Shown here in pieces: positions 16,310 to 19,927 of a DNA stretch of 19,927 nt (positions within the stretch are counted from its first letter, which is position 1; each line of letters opens with the position of its first letter). The DNA is from CAJBLF01 sp964424505 (GTDB lineage Bacteria > Patescibacteriota > Gracilibacteria > Absconditabacterales > Absconditicoccaceae). The position numbers and the translations under genes are program-made. The stretch is taken from assembly GCA_964424505.1 (NCBI GenBank), contig CAYRIQ010000012.1, forward strand, positions 1-19,927. The letters are read 5' to 3'. The notes under the pieces were generated by a model. The model was not told the origin of the DNA and did no database searches. It saw only the letters and a program-made list of their open reading frames with translations.

Positions 16310-17527
16310 ATGAAAACACAATTAAAGAAAAAAGTATTATTCCTTTGTTTAGATATGGATGCTTCCGATATTTTGGGTGATATACATACTGGTGCTGGAC
16401 ATCTCTATGTTAGTGAATCGCTATCAGTATTGAAAGAGCATAATGTCGAAACATTAGTTATTACGCGTCACAACTGTCCTACAAAACCAGAAAAAGAAGT
16501 TTTTGGTTCTGTTACCATAAGAAGAATCCAGATAGGTTTTATAGATAAGCAACCTAAGGAATTTTTGTGGGAACGGCAACAAGAATCGATTACCAAAGTT
16601 TTTGATGTATTGAAAGAACTGGACTTTAAACCAACAGTTATCCATGCTTTTTATTGGTATTCTGGTGTGGCTGCCTTATCTGTAAAAGATAAATATCCTA
16701 AAGCAAAAATTCTTTATTCGATTATTTCTTTAGGAAAAATTAAACACAAATGGCAAGGCTATTTATCTACTCATGATGAATCAAGAGAATATTGGGAAAA
16801 GAAAATATTCGATGAATCTCAGCTCATTCTCTCTGTTTCAGAACAAGAAAATGAGAATACTCAATCTCTGTACGGAATAAATCCAGAACAGGTTTTTACA
16901 ATAGGCAGAGGGATAGATACAAATCTATTTAAACCATCATACAATTCTTTTGGACAAAAGGCATTCATTTTTGTTGGAAGATTGGTCAAATCGAAGGGAT
17001 ATGTATGGCTACTAAAGCTTTACGAACAACTCTTAAATGATGGAGATCCTAATCTTCCGCCATTATGGATTTTTGGTGGAGAAAAAAAAGAAGTACAACT
17101 GGCCCAACAAGAAAGTCTACAGACTGATGTTTTAAGGGAAGCCTACAATCAAGGTAAAATATGTTGGTGGGGGAAGATTCCAAGAATACAACTCCCATCT
17201 TTTTATACTAAAAGCATACTAACTTTTTTGCCTTCCTATTATGAGCCAGGGGCTAGAATTATATTGGAATCTATGGCATGCGGAGTTCCAGTAATTATGA
17301 CTCCTACTGGATATTCAAATGAACTTGTTCAAGACGGTATAAATGGTTACGTAGCTCCTTTTGACGATATAGATGCTTGGAAGAGTCGTATAAATTCATA
17401 TTTATCTGATTTCGAAACTCGTGTTATTATGTCAAAGAAAGCTTATGAATCTTTTTCAATCCGTTTTACAATGTCTAAGTTCAAAGAAAGACATTGGTCT
17501 GTATATGAAAAACTTATTTTTGAGTAA
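16310..17527 (+). CDS. GT4 family glycosyltransferase
   Basis: A 405-residue protein with GT-B fold features: KKVLFLCLDMDASDILGDIHTGAGHLYV at the N-terminus with the glycine-rich donor-side loop, TVIHAFYWYSG, a hinge, then VFTIGRGIDTNLFKP, FIFVGRLVKSKG, and the GT4 EX7E signature E-PGARIIL-E (E312, E320) followed by SMACGVPVIMTPTG and NGYVAPFDD. It resembles sucrose-synthase/SPS-like and polysaccharide GT4 enzymes. It has no UGA codon and arginines use CGT and AGA plus one CGG (codon 89); it is less AT-rich than its neighbours. It leads a three-gene set behind a strong promoter. A soluble or peripheral cytoplasmic enzyme of surface glycan synthesis is the likely role. Confidence 0.9.
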   Translation: MKTQLKKKVLFLCLDMDASDILGDIHTGAGHLYVSESLSVLKEHNVETLVITRHNCPTKPEKEVFGSVTIRRIQIGFIDKQPKEFLWERQQESITKVFDVLKELDFKPTVIHAFYWYSGVAALSVKDKYPKAKILYSIISLGKIKHKWQGYLSTHDESREYWEKKIFDESQLILSVSEQENENTQSLYGINPEQVFTIGRGIDTNLFKPSYNSFGQKAFIFVGRLVKSKGYVWLLKLYEQLLNDGDPNLPPLWIFGGEKKEVQLAQQESLQTDVLREAYNQGKICWWGKIPRIQLPSFYTKSILTFLPSYYEPGARIILESMACGVPVIMTPTGYSNELVQDGINGYVAPFDDIDAWKSRINSYLSDFETRVIMSKKAYESFSIRFTMSKFKERHWSVYEKLIFE

Positions 17528-17542
17528 TATTACAATTATGAT

Positions 17543-17583
17543 GGGAGATTTTAGTTCTTTATAGTCAAATACTAAAATCTCCC
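17543..17583 (+). terminator. Long perfect hairpin after the GT4 gene (terminator or processing site)
   Basis: GGGAGATTTTAGT (17543-17555) pairs perfectly over 13 bases with ACTAAAATCTCCC (17571-17583) around a 15-base loop. No U tract follows (TTAAAC), so it may be a partial terminator or an mRNA-stabilising hairpin that lowers expression of the two genes after it. Confidence 0.6.
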
Positions 17584-17607
17584 TTAAACATCTAAAACTA
17601 AAAAATC

Positions 17608-18711
17608 ATGAATATCTATTTATTGACTGATGGAATGTGTGAAAATCCATTAGATAAAACATCACTTTTGATGTCGTCACACCCCAACTTGGACATTCTG
17701 ACATCCTATGGAAAAATGGGATTCTATGAGCCAGTTATAAGGGATTATATACATAATCCAGAAACATTCATAATCTTCCCTTTTTTCTTTGGTTTACATC
17801 CTATGAATAACCCAGGAAGGGCTGGTTTAGAATTATTTGAACTTGGAAATGATATTTCTAATTTACAAAGTTTTTGTATTATACGAGTGGTACATAAAGA
17901 ATATAATATTTTCAAAGTACTTAACAATGATTCTATCGATTCTACTTGGACCAAGGCGCCTAAGCTTGTAAATACACAAGAAATACAACAATTAATTGAT
18001 GATGTGGAATCCTTTTTAAAAACGGTTAAAATTATTAAAAGCCCACGTCGAGATAATGTTTGGTCTATAGGTGCAATAAGTAAAGCTGATTTGGAGGACG
18101 CAATAAATCTCATCCAATTTAAGTTAAATTCACTTGATTATAATGTATATGCAATGCTTATGAATGATTTTAAATACATTCCATATCATCCTCAATCAAT
18201 GAAATCAATGACTTTTTTGGGATGGGGCTTCAGTACTTTAATAGAGGCCTTTCGATTCGCCGGCATAAACATTCATCAAAGTTTCTCAGATATAAAAAAT
18301 CATTTATTTGATTATGAGAAAAAACATAAAGACTTTGATGAAAATATTTTACCATACTTAATAGCTTCCAAGGAATCAGACGAAACTTGTATTTTGTTCT
18401 TCAAAGAGCCATCTAGGGCAGCTCGTGAGTATACAACACCTGATTTGAAAATCCAATCGATTGGATTTATAGATGAGATTGTTGGCAAGTTACTCAATGC
18501 TTTTGTAGGAGATTCAGTTAATATTATTGTTTTATCTGATCACCAATCAAATATTGGAAGTAAGCGTACTTATCCAGGTCAAACTATGTATTATTATGGT
18601 AATTTGGCCAGAGAGCACAGTAAGAAGGCGTTATTTAATGAAATATGCGCTACTAATGAAGTTCTTGAACAACAAGATCTTATCAAAAAAATAAACGAAT
18701 ACATAAACTAA
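17608..18711 (+). CDS. Metalloenzyme of the alkaline phosphatase superfamily, ApgM-like
   Basis: A 367-residue protein. Its N-terminus, YLLTDGMCENPLDKTSLLMS then HPNLDILTSYGKMG, matches archaeal-type cofactor-independent phosphoglycerate mutases (DG....kTpl..A.tPNlD.la..G..G): D8 as a metal ligand and T18/S19 as the candidate nucleophile. Near the C-terminus, IIVLSDHQSNIGSKRTYPGQT (D311, H312) matches the metal-binding 'sDH' and following loop. The middle is divergent and there is no signal peptide. Its place between two glycosyltransferases suggests a dedicated phosphate- or phosphosugar-handling role in glycan synthesis rather than glycolysis. It has no UGA; CGA at codons 148 (P-R-CGA-DNVW) and 216 (AF-CGA-FAG) look like Arg. 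Confidence 0.75.
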   Translation: MNIYLLTDGMCENPLDKTSLLMSSHPNLDILTSYGKMGFYEPVIRDYIHNPETFIIFPFFFGLHPMNNPGRAGLELFELGNDISNLQSFCIIRVVHKEYNIFKVLNNDSIDSTWTKAPKLVNTQEIQQLIDDVESFLKTVKIIKSPRRDNVWSIGAISKADLEDAINLIQFKLNSLDYNVYAMLMNDFKYIPYHPQSMKSMTFLGWGFSTLIEAFRFAGINIHQSFSDIKNHLFDYEKKHKDFDENILPYLIASKESDETCILFFKEPSRAAREYTTPDLKIQSIGFIDEIVGKLLNAFVGDSVNIIVLSDHQSNIGSKRTYPGQTMYYYGNLAREHSKKALFNEICATNEVLEQQDLIKKINEYIN

Positions 18712-18716
18712 TCTAT

Positions 18717-19508
18717 ATGAAAAATAACAATTGTGATGTTGGTATATTTATAGCTTCTTGCGATAGATATTCAGACCTATGGTATCCATTTTTTTGTTTC
18801 TGGAATAAGTATTGGCCAGATTGTAATTTGCCAATATATCTTATGTCAAATAAGAAACGCTTTGATGGAGTAGCACAACTTTTTGTTTCTGAAAAGAATT
18901 GGTCTGATGAGATGCTGTCAGTATTAGATCAATTCCCTCATGAATATATTCTATATATTCAGGATGATTACTTCTTGAATAAAAAAGTTAATAATGAAAG
19001 AATAAAACAGATACTTAAATTGGTAGAGGAGAATCAACCTGCATATTTCCGATTATTCCCGCATTGTGGGCCTCCCAAAGAAGAACTTTTAGAGGGATAT
19101 AAAGATGTTCAGTTTATTTCCAAAGGAACGTCTTTTATTACTTCACTACAAGCAGCCATTTGGCATAAAGAATCATTAAAGCAGATTCTATTGTCTGGCG
19201 AAAATATTTGGGATTTTGAACTAAATTCTCCATCAAGAACAAAGAAAATTGATCGTAATTTCTTATCTGTTGTTTGGCAAAATCACTTGCCGAGAAAAGA
19301 ACGAGATTATCCAATCAATTATTTTTGTACTGCAATCCGTAAAGGTAAGTGGAGAAAAGATGCAATTGCATTCTGTTTGGAAGAGGGTGTTCATATTGAT
19401 TTGTCCTCAAGACCAATAGAAAATCGCTGGGATGAGTTTAAAAAGGAGTATATTTATAATAATATCTCTCCTAAATATCAGCCATTCGTTATGAAACATA
19501 TTTTATAA
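18717..19508 (+). CDS. Putative glycosyltransferase (GT-A-like, DDY motif)
   Basis: A 263-residue protein starting 5 bases after the previous stop, hence co-translated. The order is DVGIFIASCDRYSDLW, then an alternating strand-helix region with PIYLMSNKK, YILYIQDDYFL with acidic D83-D84 (the GT-A metal-binding pair), YF-CGA-LFPHCGPP, SLQAAIWHKESL and ENIWDFEL. This matches uncharacterised GT-A-type proteins of polysaccharide clusters (Q.aiW...l...l.....WeFE). It has no UGA. CGA at codons 112 and 196 sits where Arg is expected (yiRLyP; KERDY). A terminator follows at once. Confidence 0.75.
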   Translation: MKNNNCDVGIFIASCDRYSDLWYPFFCFWNKYWPDCNLPIYLMSNKKRFDGVAQLFVSEKNWSDEMLSVLDQFPHEYILYIQDDYFLNKKVNNERIKQILKLVEENQPAYFRLFPHCGPPKEELLEGYKDVQFISKGTSFITSLQAAIWHKESLKQILLSGENIWDFELNSPSRTKKIDRNFLSVVWQNHLPRKERDYPINYFCTAIRKGKWRKDAIAFCLEEGVHIDLSSRPIENRWDEFKKEYIYNNISPKYQPFVMKHIL

Positions 19509-19515
19509 CTAAAAG

Positions 19516-19542
19516 AAGGAGGGTTTTTTACCCTCCTTTTTT
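19516..19542 (+). terminator. Rho-independent terminator of the three-gene island
   Basis: AAGGAGGGT (19516-19524) pairs perfectly with ACCCTCCTT (19530-19538) over a 5-base loop and runs into a T tract. It lies 8 bases after the last glycosyltransferase stop codon. Confidence 0.92.
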
Positions 19543-19545
19543 CTT

Positions 19546-19737
19546 TTGAAAAAAAACAAACCATTAGAAGTAAAAAACTTCTTGAAATATGTAAATCATT
19601 ATAAATTGGAAAATATCTATGAAAATATATGGTCGATGGTAAGTCTTGGACTTTCCCCAAATGATGAAAAGAAAAATAACAATCAAATCATGAGGCACTT
19701 GAGCCAGTGATTAGGTATTCCATCAGCATTTTATTAA
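19546..19737 (+). CDS. Short uncertain ORF, possibly a gene remnant
   Basis: A 63-codon frame from the TTG at 19546 to the TAA at 19735, containing one UGA (HLSQ-UGA-LGIPSAFY) that would be Gly in the native code. It encodes a charged N-terminal half (KNFLKYVNHYKLENIY) and IWSMVSLGLSPND. The only plausible start is TTG overlapping the T tract of the terminator, so it may be the 3' remnant of a longer gene cut by the insertion to its left. No family is recognised. Confidence 0.35.
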
Positions 19738-19927
19738 ATAACTTTGTTTTTGTTTATGTACATTTAGGCAAATAAGTAAACATATGTTTATATACGGCAT
19801 TGAATCGATATTGTTGGAGTTGTGTTTATTTGTATTTATAAGGCAATTTGCCTTGTGAAAATTTGACAAAATTATTCTGTTGCAGAATCAAGGTTACACT
19901 TTTATAAGTGAACATAGACGATATTTT
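19738..19927. other. Non-coding stretch with three small hairpins
   Basis: No convincing gene. Three perfect short inverted repeats follow one another: AAGGCAA-T-TTGCCTT (19840-19854), ATTCTG-TTG-CAGAAT (19874-19888) and CACTT-TTAT-AAGTG (19897-19910). A TTGACA at 19864-19869 lies between the first two but has no -10 at usable spacing. It could be a regulatory leader or an RNA reaching beyond the window. Confidence 0.4.

Overview
The window reads as a low-GC (roughly 30% by eye) fragment of a Candidatus Absconditabacteria (SR1) or closely related Patescibacteria genome. Most genes stay open only if UGA is read as glycine. The first case is codon 34 of EF-Tu, a glycine in the family, and UGA then recurs in nearly every gene up to about 16.2 kb. 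CGA and CGG also fall where protein families conserve tryptophan (RNase H, a GT2 glycosyltransferase, a UDP-glucuronate epimerase), and the window carries a tRNA with anticodon UCG and a Trp-like body. This fits the CGA/CGG-to-Trp reassignment that I recall being proposed for Absconditabacterales. In all native genes I therefore read UGA as Gly and CGA/CGG as Trp.

Layout. 1-1031 (-): 5' part of tuf with its own promoter. 1208-1338 (-): a strongly foldable, unidentified RNA element. 1369-1668 (-): tRNA-Pro, tRNA-Phe and tRNA-Ile. 1870-3489 (+): DUF4012-type membrane-anchored protein, then a terminator. 3638-6567 (+): two adjacent unknown genes, the first with a peptidoglycan-binding-like motif. 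6654-7145: small secreted protein. 7230-7694: RNase H. 7799-9991: DnaQ-type exonuclease fused to a degenerate DinG-like helicase, interrupted by a 10-N gap with apparently foreign GC-rich sequence next to it. 10013-10933: HEIGH zinc metallopeptidase. 10973-12109: FtsW/RodA. 12138-12995: unknown protein with a LAGLIDADG-like segment. 13005-13075: tRNA(UCG).

Immediately after that tRNA, on the minus strand, lies a 5'-truncated large serine recombinase. It is joined to a 3'-truncated, frameshifted GT2 glycosyltransferase, which follows a UDP-glucuronate 4-epimerase-like gene; the order suggests a decayed integration event inside a surface-polysaccharide operon. A 2H-phosphoesterase-like gene follows at 15559-16188 (-).

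From a strong sigma70-like promoter at 16218 to a terminator at 19542, three plus-strand genes (GT4 glycosyltransferase, ApgM-like metalloenzyme, GT-A-like glycosyltransferase) contain no UGA in more than 1,000 codons and use CGA/CGG where Arg looks right. They look like a recent acquisition from a standard-code bacterium, or an assembly chimera. The last 400 bases hold one short uncertain ORF and a run of small hairpins.
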